Positions 1 through 26,691 of a DNA stretch of 64,000 nt are shown in pieces. Numbering within the stretch: the first letter of the stretch is position 1; each line of letters begins with the position of its first letter. Made by a program: the position numbers and the translations under genes. The stretch is from Hoplostethus atlanticus. Its lineage: Eukaryota > Chordata > Actinopteri > Trachichthyiformes > Trachichthyidae. Below the pieces are notes generated by a model. That model saw only the letters and a program-made list of their open reading frames with translations, was not told the origin of the DNA and did not search any database. Location of the stretch: NCBI GenBank assembly GCA_034670405.1, contig JAXDDX010000043.1:682001-746000 (forward strand). Direction: 5' to 3'.

Positions 1-136
1 GGAGGAAACTAATGTGAGCAGCCTGCAGACCATACAATACCCATCTCAGCATTATGCAGCTTGACATTTCATTTAGCACATAGCTCAGCACCTGATGTTT
101 GTTCAGACACTAAAGTCTGTGTGTGCGTCTCTGCAG

Positions 137-12341
<12,205 letters not shown>

Positions 12342-14110
12342 CCTGCTTTCAACTACAGGGCTAAACCAGACCTGGCCAGGGTTGACTCAATTTTCATATC
12401 ACTAATTTTCCAACCAGTCTGGTTACCAACAGATTATTTGTCATCATGGTTGTAGTCGTTAGTTTTGGCCCTGGCCCAGGTAAACCTTGATTGGTCCTGA
12501 TGTGGAGAAATGCAGGAATGGCAGCTCCCTGACTAGTCAACCAGTCAGCTGCCACCCTCCATATTACGCCTGACTGCAGGAGGACACATCATGAGACGGG
12601 ACAACGTGTCTAAACTGAAATGATGCAGCCACGTATGTGGCAGATGGACACACACGATGATGTTAAACACTGGCCAACATGCACCAGCCTTGGGGTTGTC
12701 AGGTTGCTGTGTCAACTATCGTCATTATATAGGGCTCTGGACAGACTGTTAGATATATTACTGATGTTATTTTATATTATTATTACCAGATGTGATGATG
12801 TTTCATTTAATTAAGTGCTGATACACAACATCACTGGCTACTGTTATCTGTTGTCCTCTCAACTTAACGTCTGTGAATGGATTTTTCATTTATTGGACAC
12901 AATAGGTGTCATCCAACCGACCACACTGGAGTTGGGTCAGGCTCTGTAAGTAGTATATGTATAGTATATGTAATCTGTTGTTTTGGGCACATATTGCTGA
13001 GCTCTTCACACCAGGGACTGTGGCTCACTTTTAGGCGGGGGACATCGCTATGGTAACTGAGGCTGCACCGCTAACCTACTCTGGGGCAGATTATGTTCAG
13101 GCTGTCAGATCCAGATGTATGAAAACATGACTTCTCTGGAAAAACGGCATAATTCCTAGAGAAACCCGTGGCCATAACCTTTTATTGCAAAAATGTATTT
13201 ACAAAACCTGATGGAGACTGTAAAATAACTGTACAGGGGGAATTCAACTTAATTAATATGGTAAAACAGGCTCATCACAGCGCAACAGAGACTGTCGAAT
13301 TTCTTTTTTACTTTAAATACGGATCTGTCCATATGCTGGATTGGAAAATCCTGGGTTGACAGAGTGGATAACCACCTTCGTGAGACCAGTGAGGCAGGAT
13401 TGCTAGTAAATAGTTTTTTTTAAGCCAGCCATCGCAAAGACACAGACTTGGTTGAACTTTCACATTTCAGCCAAGTCAGGGTTAAACTAAAATTGCGTCA
13501 CAATTCAGTCAAAAATTATGGTATGAGAAGATTGTCATGTCCAAGGTTACAAATTGGAAGCTTTTGTTAGAAACATTTAGCATTTTAATATGAGGTTTAT
13601 CCTGGCGTCTTACTGTCAAGCACTGTGTCTTTTAAAACTGTTGTGGAGTATACATGAAAGTATCTTAACCTTCAAATACGTTTCTGATGTGAGATAAGTG
13701 TTGTCATGAGGCTGAGTCGGATGTAAAACAAAAGTGGTAAATCAAAGGTTGGTGTAAAAGGCCTTATAAGACCATTTTCTCATTAGCTTGATACTTTACT
13801 GCATCTGTGGTTCTCATCTCTGTACCACACTAGTCAAACAGTGATTCGTCTCATTTCACTGTTTAATTCTCTGGTTGAAAGTGTAGTGAAATCATGCAGT
13901 AGTGTTTGGTTGGAATGAATACCTGCAAAATCTTGGACCTCTATGGTACAGGGTTGAGGACTACTTAACTGATGTACACAGAATTTGCCATTTGTTAGCC
14001 AAAAAATTAAAATTAAAAAGGTAACCTCAACCACAACACAGTCTACTACATCCCCCAGTTCAGCTATGGTAAAGCCACATAGTCTTCTAGCGCAGTGGCT
14101 TTCACTCCTG
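12342..14110 (+). other. lonp1 3' UTR and intergenic DNA
   Basis: Follows the lonp1 stop. The 3' UTR must start here, but I see no convincing AATAAA close to the stop, so its end is not called. No coding segment or clear repeat family is recognised. Confidence 0.5.
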
Positions 14111-14727
14111 GGGGCTGTTCCACAAAGCAGGCTTAGGAAAGCGGCGATTAACTTCGCAAGCCTGGTTTGAATTAACCTAACAAATCAATCGGGGCTAAAT
14201 CGGTTCCACGAAGCCCAAGTCAAGCTACCGTGATCGGGCTAAACAGAGCCAGGCTCATGCAATCCAGATAATTGTGCGTGCACATTTATACAGTTTATTT
14301 AAGTAGCCGGAGAGGTCGATCATGGATCTGATCGGTTCATCATGGCGAAAAATGACGGTAAAGACAGAGCCGCAATGTTCACGGCCACTGAACAGCGACT
14401 TTTAGTGGAGGTCTACGGAGAATTCAGCCATATTACAATGAAAAGGGAAATACAATTGCCATAAATAAAGGGAGAGAGAAAGATTGGCAACGAATTGCTG
14501 CTAGATTGAATGCGTAAGTAATTGTTGAAGTAAAAACGAACAAATTGTATAGACCTTATTAAATATCTGTTCCAACAATATTAAAGAACTGAAAAGCTGT
14601 GCTAAAAATATTATATGAAATATATATGAAACCTCAAGACTGTAAATGTACTATCGCCATAAATGATGTAGTAAAGGCTGTATGTAACGTTCATCTTACT
14701 ACATTACAGTCATCGTACTGTACTGGA

Positions 14728-14798
14728 TCCTATATGGGGATCGAACTCACAACCTTAAGACTGAGAGTCTCATGCTCTACTGACTGAGCTGTCCGGGC
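14728..14798 (-). pseudogene. tRNA-like sequence (tRNA-Lys-like body, CUC at the anticodon position)
   Basis: Minus strand starts GCCCGGACAGCTCAGTCAGT, an A-box/D-arm. A possible anticodon arm follows (TGAGA-CTCTCAG-TCTTA), then the B-box GAGTTCGATCC. The body resembles tRNA-Lys-CUU, but the loop reads CUC and the 3' acceptor strand does not pair with GCCCGGA. Best read as a tRNA pseudogene or tRNA-derived SINE head inside the Harbinger-like element, not a working tRNA. Confidence 0.6.
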
Positions 14799-15222
14799 TG
14801 GTTCTTACTTTTATTATATTTTTATGAAATCGGTTGTTTCCATCCTGGAAATTGATCGGTTGAAAGCGTGTTCTACAGTGACTATAAATCCCATACAGAA
14901 ACAGTGAATGCGTCTCCTAGCAACCGTGGAAACAGCTTGACATATTCAAGACATATTTCAATGAATTTGTTAAATAAAATAATTTAGAAAATAAAATATT
15001 GTGTCATCAAATAATTTCTATAAATTGTAACCGGCACTTGAGGTCTCGCTGGACACTCATGGTTAAATGGGGTTGCCTAACGCTCTGAACCGTGACTGTA
15101 TCCCCAATACAGAATACATCATTTTATATTTTTTATTTTATATTAACGTTACATTTTATGTCTGATAGTATAGGGTCTAGGGTAATAGTGTTGAACATTA
15201 GGATGCCGGAACTTTGCGTTTC

Positions 15223-15869
15223 ACGCCGGGGACACACTGGACGCGGAACGGCGACGAAAATTCTTTCCGCGCCCATGTTAACCAATGTGGCCGTGCACAC
15301 CGGACGCGGAAGGGCGCCGAATGGCCGCGGCCTGCAGCGATCGTTTCGGCGTCAAGTCTAAGATTTTCTCGATTCGTGAGCGAATGTGTCAAGCTGGGCA
15401 GGAAGTCAGACACAGGAACGGCATAGAGCATCCGGTCAATTTCCAAAATATAACAAATTTCAAAATAAAACACCCTGATTGATGGTATTTCTGAGTTGTG
15501 TCTAAACTTTTACCGTCTGTGTCTAAACAGAGAGCGAGAGACGAGCAGGCAGAAAGAGAGAGATGTATATATGCATTTTAATAGACACCATACTAAAGTA
15601 TACATAATGCTTAATAATTTTTCATTCATTGCTGTTCTTGTGTTGCCCTGTTACTTGTGGCATGTACTTTCATATTGTTGTTCTTGTCTGTTCATATACG
15701 TTTGCTTTGGCAATATAAGCACTGTTCACTTTTCATATATAAATAAATAAGAGAGAGAGACTACATCGAGAAAACCAGCGGAGATCGGCGCAAACCAAAT
15801 TCCTTCTTGCTCATTCGGCGCCGATCGCAGCGCTTCCTTTTCTTTCCACGTCCAGTGTGTCCCCGGCGT
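15223..15869. mobile_element. MITE with 21-bp perfect terminal inverted repeats, nested
   Basis: The ends are perfect 21-bp inverted repeats at 15223-15243 and 15849-15869, beginning ACGCCGGGGACACACTGGAC. A second GGACGCGGAA-type subterminal repeat follows on the left (near 15302). Length 647 bp with no transposase. A clear target duplication is not visible. It is inserted in the right part of the 14111-15980 element. Confidence 0.75.
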
Positions 15870-16201
15870 TAGCTTGAACTATGCTGAGCTTGCTTTGTGG
15901 AACCGAATAAACCTGAAAATGAGCCAGACTAAGCGAAATAAGCCTGGATAAGTGGTAAGCTCACTTCGTGGAACACCCCTCAGGTTCTCAGGGTCCAGAG
16001 TATTACTGATTGCAATTAACTACCTGGTGGGATATACATTCTCCTGGTGTCCCAGGTCGAAAGCCAGCAGGGCTCTGGGCCATGAGGACCAGGATTGAGA
16101 ACCACTGCTGTAGCTGCAGGTCAAACTACCCTGTTATGAATAGACTGACAATATATCACAAGACAAACAGAGCAGGCAGTCTGGATTTTTATAGTCAAAC
16201 A

Positions 16202-16207
16202 TTTATT
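16202..16207 (-). terminator. rpl36: rpl36 poly(A) signal AATAAA
   Basis: TTTATT on the plus strand (AATAAA on the minus strand) lies 11 bases past the rpl36 TAA, giving the very short 3' UTR usual for ribosomal protein mRNAs. Confidence 0.75.
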
Positions 16208-16217
16208 GAGAGAAAGT

Positions 16218-18187
<1,970 letters not shown>

Positions 18188-18237
18188 GACTGGGGAAGAC
18201 AACACAGAGAAACACATCTTAGAACAACAACTCACTT

Positions 18238-18274
<37 letters not shown>

Positions 18275-18604
18275 TAACAGGTGTTCATTTCACCTCAAGA
18301 ACTATTGTTTGCATGCAGTGAACATTCAACAGCTCAGTAAATTAACAATCCTTAAAACAACTTCAGGGGATCACCATGTTTATTTGTTTACCAGTCGGGC
18401 AGTAGAGGGGGAAAAAAACACTACAGTGACGCTCCGAATTCTTTTTCAAATTGGGGCGTTCAAGGCGAGGCGTCCAGCAATGTATAAACAGCGCTCATAA
18501 TCTCACCACTACAAAATCCTTAAAACACGTCCTGTATGATCAGGCCTAAAAGCGGCCTTGCTTATTAACACACGTATATACAGTATAGAGTAACATAAGG
18601 ATTA

Positions 18605-18795
18605 TGGCACTCTTGAATTCGGCACACAGCAATACACCAAGCAGCACGTTTTAGAATCGGTCCCACCATACACACTGTGGTGGCGGAAACTAGCGATGCG
18701 AGCAGATTACCTTTTAATCTGGAGACGGCCGTTTGGTAGATTATATGCCGAATTTACCAGATCATAACGATTCTTTAAAGGTCTCAGATTATGTA
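18605..18795 (-). repeat. Promoter-near repeat family P, copy B (rpl36 intron 1)
   Basis: Read on the minus strand it ends with TGCTGCTTGGTGTATT, then TGTGTGCCGAATTCAAGAGTG. This matches copy D (minus strand at 56220-56440) and, less fully, copies A and C. It starts with GACCTTTAAAGAATCGTTAT. It lies in the first intron of rpl36, about 0.5 kb from the non-coding exon and in the sense orientation of the gene. Confidence 0.6.
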
Positions 18796-19257
18796 CATTC
18801 AGCGAAAAGCAAGGGAACATTAAATGCCAATGTGTTTAGTTGACGTTCGCGTGAAGGTTCACTTCACGCATGAAGACTGACACGTATCGGGGCTATAAAC
18901 TAATTTGTGTAACAAGAAAGCAGCGTTGACTAGGTTCGTTTTGCAGCAGTTATTCTGTTCCTCATGTACAGCATAACGCAGAAAGCCCTAACTCGGGACA
19001 GTTTCAGCAGTTTGTCAGCAACAGCAGAGCGCTGCGGTTGTCGTGTGTAGTGAGGAGAACCGGAGGCTAAGGTACAGTCACTGCTGCGACTTCGGTGTAA
19101 AATCCACATTCCCATCTTTTATACCACTGCAATATTCAACACAGACGTTTAATGGAGCAAATTGATTACGAGTGTCTTATTTGACTATGTGTAAGTTGAT
19201 AGATGGCAGCGATTTAAGGTGGATTTTGGATGATAGAAGTCACCATACAATTCTTAC

Positions 19258-19289
19258 CTGCTGTCTTTAATGGCGGTCAAGCCGGAAGG
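19258..19289 (-). promoter_or_regulatory. rpl36: rpl36 non-coding exon 1 with TOP-like start
   Basis: On the minus strand CTTCCGGCTTGACCGCC runs to a GTAAGA donor at 19257. A pyrimidine-rich start at about 19289 fits the 5' terminal oligopyrimidine motif of ribosomal protein mRNAs. The exact start base is inferred. Confidence 0.65.
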
Positions 19290-19744
19290 ACTGATTGCTG
19301 TGGCCTGCTGGGTAATGATACGTTTGACCCGGAAGAGTCTGCTGTAATGTCTACAACGCCGCTGGCTGGCTGGGAGGAATACTGCAGTTTCCTTACACAT
19401 GCATCCTGTTCGAAATTGGATACATTAACCTACTATATGCCCAAACAGGGTTGTCCTATTTAACCGATTGTCTTTAGAAATTACAGAAATGCTTTCCATC
19501 TTTATTAAAAAAGTATTTATTTAAATTAATTAAACTAGTAATTATCAGCCAGTTAGGGGGCGATACAACCACCTTGATGAGGCAGCTAACTGAAGTTCCC
19601 AAGATACTACAAACAATTAATATTTTCCAAAGTTTCTGGTTTAAGACTAAAGTTCACCAAAGTCAATTAACAGAGGCATACAACATTCCCATAAAATCCC
19701 CTGTTAAATACATGGGTATACATATCATATAAAGATTCAACTGA

Positions 19745-19960
19745 TAGTGAAATTATGAAGATAGGTGATACTTTATTGATCCCTGGGGGGAAATTCTGGG
19801 GTTACGAGCAGCATAACAGTATCAACACGAAACAGAATGTACAAAATACATAATACAAAGGCCAAAATGGTAAATACAAAAAAATTACGGTACTATGAGA
19901 CATAGAACCAGGTTGTAAAGCGGATGGATGGCATGTATGCAGTATTTTATTTATTTCTAT
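19745..19960 (-). repeat. LINE-tail-like repeat
   Basis: ACTTTATTGATCCCTGGGGG near 19770 is a phrase I know from 3' tails of fish non-LTR elements read on the other strand. It lies just left of the L2-like LINE. Confidence 0.45.
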
Positions 19961-20094
19961 ATATATACACTGATTAGTTGATTTTTTAAATGTCCTTCTT
20001 TCTTTCTTTCTTTATACATTAATTTATTTATTAATGGTTATGTTAGTTCTGGTCCTCCATACTCCATACTATGTTCTTGCTCTCTCTCTTAGAC

Positions 20095-21955
20095 ACATGC
20101 AACCATTAGAGTGGTCAATGACCTTCTGTTAGCTATTGACTCCAACACAACCTCAGCACTATTGCTACTTGATCTGAGTGCAGCCTTCGACACAATTGAC
20201 CATACAATACTACTGAACCGTCTTGAACATTATATTGGTATCCGGGGATCAGCCCTTTCTTGGTTTAGGTCTTATCTACTCGATAGATCACACCACGTCT
20301 TTTACAACAACATGACCTCAGAGTGTTGCACTATGGACTTTGGTGTGCCACAAGGCTCTGTCCTAGGACCACTGCTATTCTCTATCTATATGCACTTGGG
20401 GGCATCATTCGCAAATTTGGCATTAACTTCCATTGCTACGCCGATGACACCCAAATTTACATACCAGTCAAACCAACCGATAACACCCAATTCCAAAAAC
20501 TAGAGGCCTGCCTATTGGAGGTCAAATGTTGGATGTCCATAAACTTCCTACTTCTTAATGGCAACAAAACTGAGATGCTGCTTGTGGGACCAGCTAGACA
20601 TAGACATTTATTTGAGAATAGTACTCTTAACTTTGATAGTTGTGTAATCTCCCAGAGCCCATATGTTAAAAACCTTGGGGTAAAATTCGACCCTACCCTC
20701 TCATTCGAGTTGCATATTAAGGAGACCACTAAAACAGCGTTTTATCATCCCTCGCAATATTGTCAAAATTCAACCCATGCTAACAGAGGCAGACACAGAA
20801 ATTTTAGTACACGCCTTTGTATCATCGAGAATCGATAATTGCAATGTCCTTTTTTCAGGCTTACCTACCGGGCGCACTAAAGAACTACAACTAGTCCAGA
20901 ATGCTGCTGCCAGAATCCTGACCAAAACTAAGCGACCAATTCGACCATATAACTCCCATCTTATCCTCATTACACTGGCTACCAATTCAGGCCAGGTGTG
21001 ACTTTAAGGTGCTTTTACTTACATATAAATCATTACATGGGATGGCACCGTCCTATTTATCCGATCTGATTAAACCACCACGCGCCCTCAGATCACAGGA
21101 CGCTGCCTACCTGTCTATCCCAGCAGTCAAAAAGAAAACTGCAGGTAACAGAGCCTTTTCTTACCGGGCTCCCTATCTCTGGAACAGTCTGCCTGCCTCA
21201 ATCAGAGAGGCAGGCTCTATTGAAGTCTTTAAGTCAAGGCTAAAAACCCATTTATTCTCTTTATCATTTGACCAGCCTTAAGGGAGTGGCTCAGTCTCTT
21301 CTCAGAGTAAGGCTAGACCAGTTAACTCATCCTAGCTCAGGGTCCTGCCGATGGATATTAGCATCCTGTCTACATGTCCTATTCTCCTGGTCTACCTGCT
21401 CCTGTCCACTGACGCTGGTCATGTTTGTCTGTGTGAGTGAGAGTGTGTGTATGGGTGTGTGTCTCCTATCTGTTCCAGGCTGCAGCTTGGCAGTGTTGGC
21501 GTCTGCGTGGTTCCCCCCTCCTAGGACGATGCTGACTGAGCGGGCGTTTGCATTCTCCTATCTGGGCAGTGTTGGCGCCTGCGTGGTCCCCCAGTCCTAT
21601 GATGACGCTGACTGAGCTGCCGTCTGCTGTGATGCCGCCCCATCAGATCTGGATGTCCCACCATAATAAACTTTTATACATTGTGTATACACTGCTTGCC
21701 CAAACTCGGCATCTATTGCACGCCCAACCGTCCTGGTAGGGGGATCCCTTTCTGAGTAGACCCTCCCAAGGTTTCTCCCATTTTTACCCTAAAAGGTTTT
21801 GTGGGAGTTTTTCCTTGTCCTCTGTGAGGGTCTAAGGCTGGGGGATGTTGTGTACTAACCATTTATTGTTTCACATGTTGGGCACTGTGAAGCCCTTATA
21901 GACTGTAACGGTGATTAAGAGCTATACAAATAAATGTGATTTGATTTGAATTGAG
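20095..21955 (+). mobile_element. L2-type LINE: reverse transcriptase to 3' end, frameshifted
   Basis: RT fragments run in order. The thumb-side start [20 protein letters not shown] (20171-20230) is followed by [16 protein letters not shown]. After a frameshift come the catalytic [10 protein letters not shown] (about 20440) and KNLGVKFDPTLSF. After another shift come ILVHAFVSSRIDNCNVLFSGLP and the C-terminal RAFSYRAPYLWNSLP. The 3' UTR ends near AATAAATGTGATTTGA (21928-21943). Frameshifts at ~20400 and ~20750 make it a pseudogene. Its 3' tail occurs in three more copies here: 44533-44800, 50563-50880 and 62705-63460, all on the minus strand. The 5' half and endonuclease are absent. Confidence 0.88.
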
Positions 21956-24200
21956 TAGTGTCTTAGTGTGAACAATGATGAATAACTCCAATAAGTTAAA
22001 AAATAGAGATAGTGGAATGATTTAGTCCATCCACCATAGTGGTTGATTGACCCACCACTTTCAGGGTGGATCAGGTTATTATCTAATTTACCACACCTAC
22101 ACTCAAATAGCATGTCTGACTTGTAGAAAACAGTATTCGTCAAGCTCAAGCACCTACAATTCTAATAAATATAGGTATATGACATGTGAACTATGAGATT
22201 TGTCCACCCAGTTAAGAGCATTGACATACAGTATCTGTCTGAAAGTGTTTTTTAGTGCATATCTAGTTTTATTATTAGATTTTCTTGGAGATCTTGTGTC
22301 CCTTATTCTAACCATTGCTGTTAAAATATTCTAAAATAGTGGCTATTGAGAAAAACAGGCTTGTTACAAGTACATTTTTCTTAATAAATCTTCATGAAAA
22401 TAGAATTTTGTAAATTCTTTAGCACGTATAATTAACCCCTTCTTCCTACTGCGGTAAACACACAGCTATGTTTGATATTTGCTAATATCGTCAAATTAAG
22501 ATGACAAAATATCTATATAGGGTAGACGTAAGCATAACAGGGTGGACAAAACTCCAGTAATTAGCCATTTGTTTGATGTATTTGGCATTCAAACTACTTA
22601 TTAGTCGTTAATTTTAAGTTAATTTAAAAAATTTTGTGCTCGTTAATTTTAATCATGAGAACATTTAATTTGCCAGATAAAGTATACCAGGTAGGGTTAG
22701 GGTTAGAGTAGAGTAGATTTTACACTAGATTTTAGTAGATTTTATCTGAAGTTAAACAAACAAAAATAATGAATTGCATTTTAACTGATCTTAAAGTTGC
22801 TGATTTTGACCAAGTTCTTCATAAAGCAATCACATGATGTGATTGCCTGACAAACACCTTGTTAGTCAAAAAGTTGCTTGTAATAAAGTAAAGAGAGCAT
22901 TGATATTGTGTAATCAGTGGATTTTTGTTTTCCCACCTTCAAATACTTGTGACGCAAACAAGGAAAAGCACATTGATGAATATAATTGCAATGACTGATA
23001 CAGAAAATGTTTGAGAAAATATTTTCCTCAATAGCTTGTTTCCCATATGAACTGGAAATCGCATAAGAAAATTATCTTCTCAAATTAAAAACATGAAAGA
23101 AATTTGTTGTAAATTGCTCTTCTTTTTTCCAGTATTCACATATATTCATTAATGTGCCTTTACTTGTTTGCTTTACAAGTTATTGAAGGTGGAAAAATGA
23201 ATATCCACAGAATATCCAGTACCAACTTTACTCCAGTCACAGCTAAATGGAACAAATTTGTGCCTGTTCTCTGGGGGTTGTCTAAAGGCATTCCGTACTG
23301 TAGGAAATCACTAACTGAAGAAGAAGTAGACTATAGGCAGATTGCGGGAAAGTCGGTACAACAAAATGATGAATTACAACACTTCATCCCAAAACAACTC
23401 TGATATTTAGAGTACCTGAGGGTGGAATTGTCCCTTTAAAGTGACAGAAAATGAAGCCAATGCCCCCATGCACTTCCATGCCAATGCAACCAAAAACTCT
23501 TTACCACATGTACATTCAATCAAACCTGCACACATTAAATAATTAATACACAATGTCAAACACACAATCACACCTAATTTGACATTATGTATTTTGCCTA
23601 ACTACGCCTCTGGTTTCGTTTTTTTCTGTCCCCACAGTTATGTCTGCTCTCAAGTCATGACTTGACCCTCTCCCATCTAATCAGCTGAAGCCCTGCATCC
23701 TCCTCTTTACTGAAATTATCTTCTCTCTCATCACTTGATGTCGTCAAACAAACAACCAAACATAATCACACTTATTGGACATCAGTGTAATTGTATTCCT
23801 TGCATGTACCACGTCTTAGTGCTTTTGCTATTTCGATAACCTCTCATTTGATAACATGTTTGTTATTACTAGACATTGTGCAAGTTAAATGCAACTTCAG
23901 TTCGTTGCAACTTTTTACAGTTTAAGTTACTCATCATGAGTCATGAGTTTGCTTCGTATCTTTGTATCATCATGTGGAAGGTCCAGGATGAATATGACAG
24001 CAACACATAGTGTGTGTCCACACACAGCAAAAAAATATTAAGGCACTTCAACTTAAAAACAGTTTCCTTCCTTCCTTAAAATCTCAAGTTCAGTGTTCTA
24101 ATGTGGTAAAGCTGAATGAACCAATCAGCAAATGTCTGGTCATGTTGACAAGTGTTTATTGATTGATTCCACTGATTGAGAACAGCATTCCGGTTATTGA
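21956..24200. other. Intergenic AT-rich DNA, nothing recognised
   Basis: Between the L2 element and the next repeat cluster. Short random reading frames only; I see no conserved coding segment, RNA gene or clear repeat structure. Confidence 0.5.
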
Positions 24201-24444
24201 CTTATTGACAGATTTTCAGTGTCAGTTGTTTGTTTGTTTTATTAGGAACTCTTTTAGCCCGAGGGCTACTCTCCCAAGAGTCCGACAATAAAATAAAATA
24301 AAAACACACTTTAATCAATTCAATACAAAACTATTTAACAGTAGTAAACACAATTATGTAGCTATTTGCCTATTACACTAAATCAATAGCAGTGAAATAT
24401 CACACATACATACCCATACATTCACATATATAGCACATTTGTTT

Positions 24445-24474
24445 TATCTATCTATCTATCTATCTATCTATCAT
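24445..24474. repeat. (TATC)n microsatellite
   Basis: Seven tandem TATC units within a repeat-like AT-rich block (about 24230-24680). Confidence 0.85.
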
Positions 24475-25261
24475 AAACCAATCATATACATATCAAAATT
24501 GGGTTGCACACTCTCCATCCTATTAACATTTTTCATAAACCACTACTAAAAAATGTAAAAAACATAATTTAGTGTAGCTTGTTCCATAAAATCACCACCC
24601 GATAGGCAAATAATTGTTTGCCCCTTGCATGCTTAAAACTTGGAACCACATAATCTGAACTCATCATTGTTCTGGTGTTAATTGAGAACCTGTCAAAAGT
24701 CTGTGCAAAAGTCTTAGACACCCACACATTTTTTATATAAATTGGGTCTTAGATGTTTATTTTTTTGTTTTCTGCATTAGTGTTTTACATTACTGCTCTT
24801 TATAGTACTAATATAGTTTGCCCTAATGAAAAATTCAAGAGGTAGATATTACTCACCATGTCTGACAGAATTTGCAATATTTCAAAGGGATTGAACTGGA
24901 TACTTATTTTCCTCACGGTTACCATACATATATTTTTTTGTTCATCAGAAACTGACTTATGATTCCCCTAAAATACATACATAGCAAATCTCCATCCTGT
25001 AACTTTATCCAAATAAGAAGGAAGAAGGAAGGGTATCTTGAGTTAACTCAAAGGAAATGCATTCTGGGAGGTATGCTAATAACCTAACGTGACAGAACAG
25101 TCACAGATAAATTTAATAAAATTTGCTGTAAAAAAAAAAAAGATTTGGAATCAGAGTATGGAATCAGAAGACTAAAAAAATGTAAATCTACAGGTTCTGA
25201 TGGTCTACCCTCAGAATTCTATAAAGCCTTTATTGATTGTATTGCCCCCTTCCTATTAGCA

Positions 25262-25590
25262 ACTTATGGCACGTGGCACAGTGGTGCAGTGCTTGAATTG
25301 CTACCTCACAGCAAGAAGGTTCTGGGCTCGATTCCCACCTGAGGCGCTATTGACTCTGGGGTGCCCAGGTGGGTTATCTCCCGGGCCTTTCTGTGTTCTC
25401 CTCTTCCACAATAAGAACCCCAATTGAAAAACATGCATGAAGCGAGGAGGGGCAGCGGAAAGGATGGGTTAAATGCAGAGGATTAATTTCCGCAGCCACC
25501 CTCCCTGCATGCGTGTGTGTTTGGCGACGGCCACCACTTCCTGCATGCTGTGTGTCAATCATGTGGATTAATAAAGTGTGTTCTTCTTAT
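25262..25590 (+). mobile_element. tRNA-derived SINE-like element inside the L1 remnant
   Basis: Begins GGCACGTGGCACAGTGGTGC, continues CTACCTCACAGCAAGAAGG and has a B-box-like GGGCTCGATTCCC (25324-25336). I recognise this head from a common teleost SINE-like family. It ends near TAATAAAGTGTGTTCTT. The L1 frame resumes directly after it. Confidence 0.65.
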
Positions 25591-25598
25591 AAAAGAAG

Positions 25599-25890
25599 CC
25601 ATTGAAAAATGAGAATTACCAGCCTCATTAAAACATTATAAATGTTGGGGGGGCAAACAGTTGTGGTGGCTAAGAACGCGGCTGCTGGCTGCTGGCTGCT
25701 GGCTGCTGCAGTGTTTGCTGTGTGAGAGTGAATGAAAGGTGCTGAAGGACTTAAATAGTCTTCCCAGCAGGTGCCAACAATCAGGGGTTAATTGACAGGA
25801 CATCTGAAACAAAACACAGGTTACATCGAAGTCTACAGGGGCATAACAAAAGCCATTGAAAAAGGAGAATTACCAGCCTCATTAAAAGGA
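25599..25890. mobile_element. ~210-bp insertion flanked by ~38-bp direct repeats
   Basis: AGCCATTGAAAAATGAGAAT at ~25598 recurs as AGCCATTGAAAAAGGAGAAT at ~25852, and both continue identically to CATTAAAA (38 bp, one mismatch). The enclosed part holds (GGCTGCT)n at 25680-25705 and no coding capacity. Either an unusual target duplication or a tandem duplication followed by replacement. Confidence 0.6.
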
Positions 25891-26691
25891 AGAGCCCTAA
25901 CACTATTTGGAATTTGGTATTACTATCCAAAGTAGAAGGATTATCTCAAGCTTCTTATTTACTCTCCTCTTTAGAAATTAGTAGTTCTCTTTTAAATGAT
26001 TTGGATAAAATGTTATATAACTTTCTTTGGAAAAATAAGCCCCACAAGATAAAAACAAAAAAAGAATATCATCACAAACAGTAGATTTAGATGACGGTGG
26101 ACTTAGTTATATTGATTTTATGTTGTTTAACCAAAATAAATTGGTTAAAAAGATGCCATACCATTTTTGGAATATAATACCCAATTTTTTGTCTGAGCGG
26201 GTCTAAATTTTCTTCTTCTTTCTTCTACAGTGTCCCTTTGCTCTATTGCTGTAAACTCCAATTGAAATTAGCAGGCAATATTATGTTGGTCCATCTTTTA
26301 AAACAATTATTCTCCACATAAATATTTTATTTGGAACAGCCAAGACATCAAAATTAGAAATAAACTGGTACAAAGGTTTTACTTGGGTTGTACTTGTGAG
26401 CCAATCAATACCTCACATATTCCGAATTCTCTAATAAATACAACCACCCTAAAGGAATATTACTCTGTAATTAATGCGATTCGAGATGGTACTTTAAGTC
26501 TGTTCAAATCCCAGACCAACTTAATATCAAATATATCTTCAACAGATTTTGATAAATCTTTACATAAATGGGATTGACTTTCTAGGGTGAAAGTTAACAA
26601 CAAATACTTTAGAGAAATATTAATCCAGAAATCTATCCCATCAGTAATATTTCAATGGGCTATCAATTGTGATATTAACTGGTAAAAAGCC

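Larger units (their letters stand above)
14111..15980 (+). mobile_element. Harbinger-like DNA transposon with Myb/SANT-like ORF
   Basis: Imperfect terminal inverted repeats: GGGGCTGTTCCACAAAGCAG at 14111 and, reversed, AGGGGTGTTCCACGAAGTGA ending 15980. From about 14341 a frame reads MAKNDGKDRAAMFTATEQRL, then LLVEVYGEF and, after a frameshift, ERDWQRIAARLNA, followed by GTAAGT. This is the pattern of a Myb/SANT-like DNA-binding protein as carried by Harbinger elements. No nuclease is seen. It contains a tRNA-like stretch on the minus strand and a nested MITE. It lies between the convergent genes lonp1 and rpl36. Confidence 0.7.
25139..26690 (+). mobile_element. L1-type LINE ORF2 remnant, twice interrupted
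   Basis: The start encodes LKKCKSTGSDGLPSEFYKAF, the conserved N-terminal RT motif of L1-type ORF2. After the insertions the frame resumes with EAIEKGELPASLK. Then LLSKVEGLSQASYLLSSLEI and MLYNFLWKNKPHKIK (about 25925-26060) mark the C-terminal region, with further remnants to ~26690. The core RT is lost. It is broken by a SINE (25262-25590) and by a ~210-bp segment (25640-25850). Confidence 0.75.

Noticed and set aside
14728..14798. A functional tRNA gene
   Set aside because: The acceptor stem cannot close, and it lies in a transposon; treated as a tRNA-like pseudogene.
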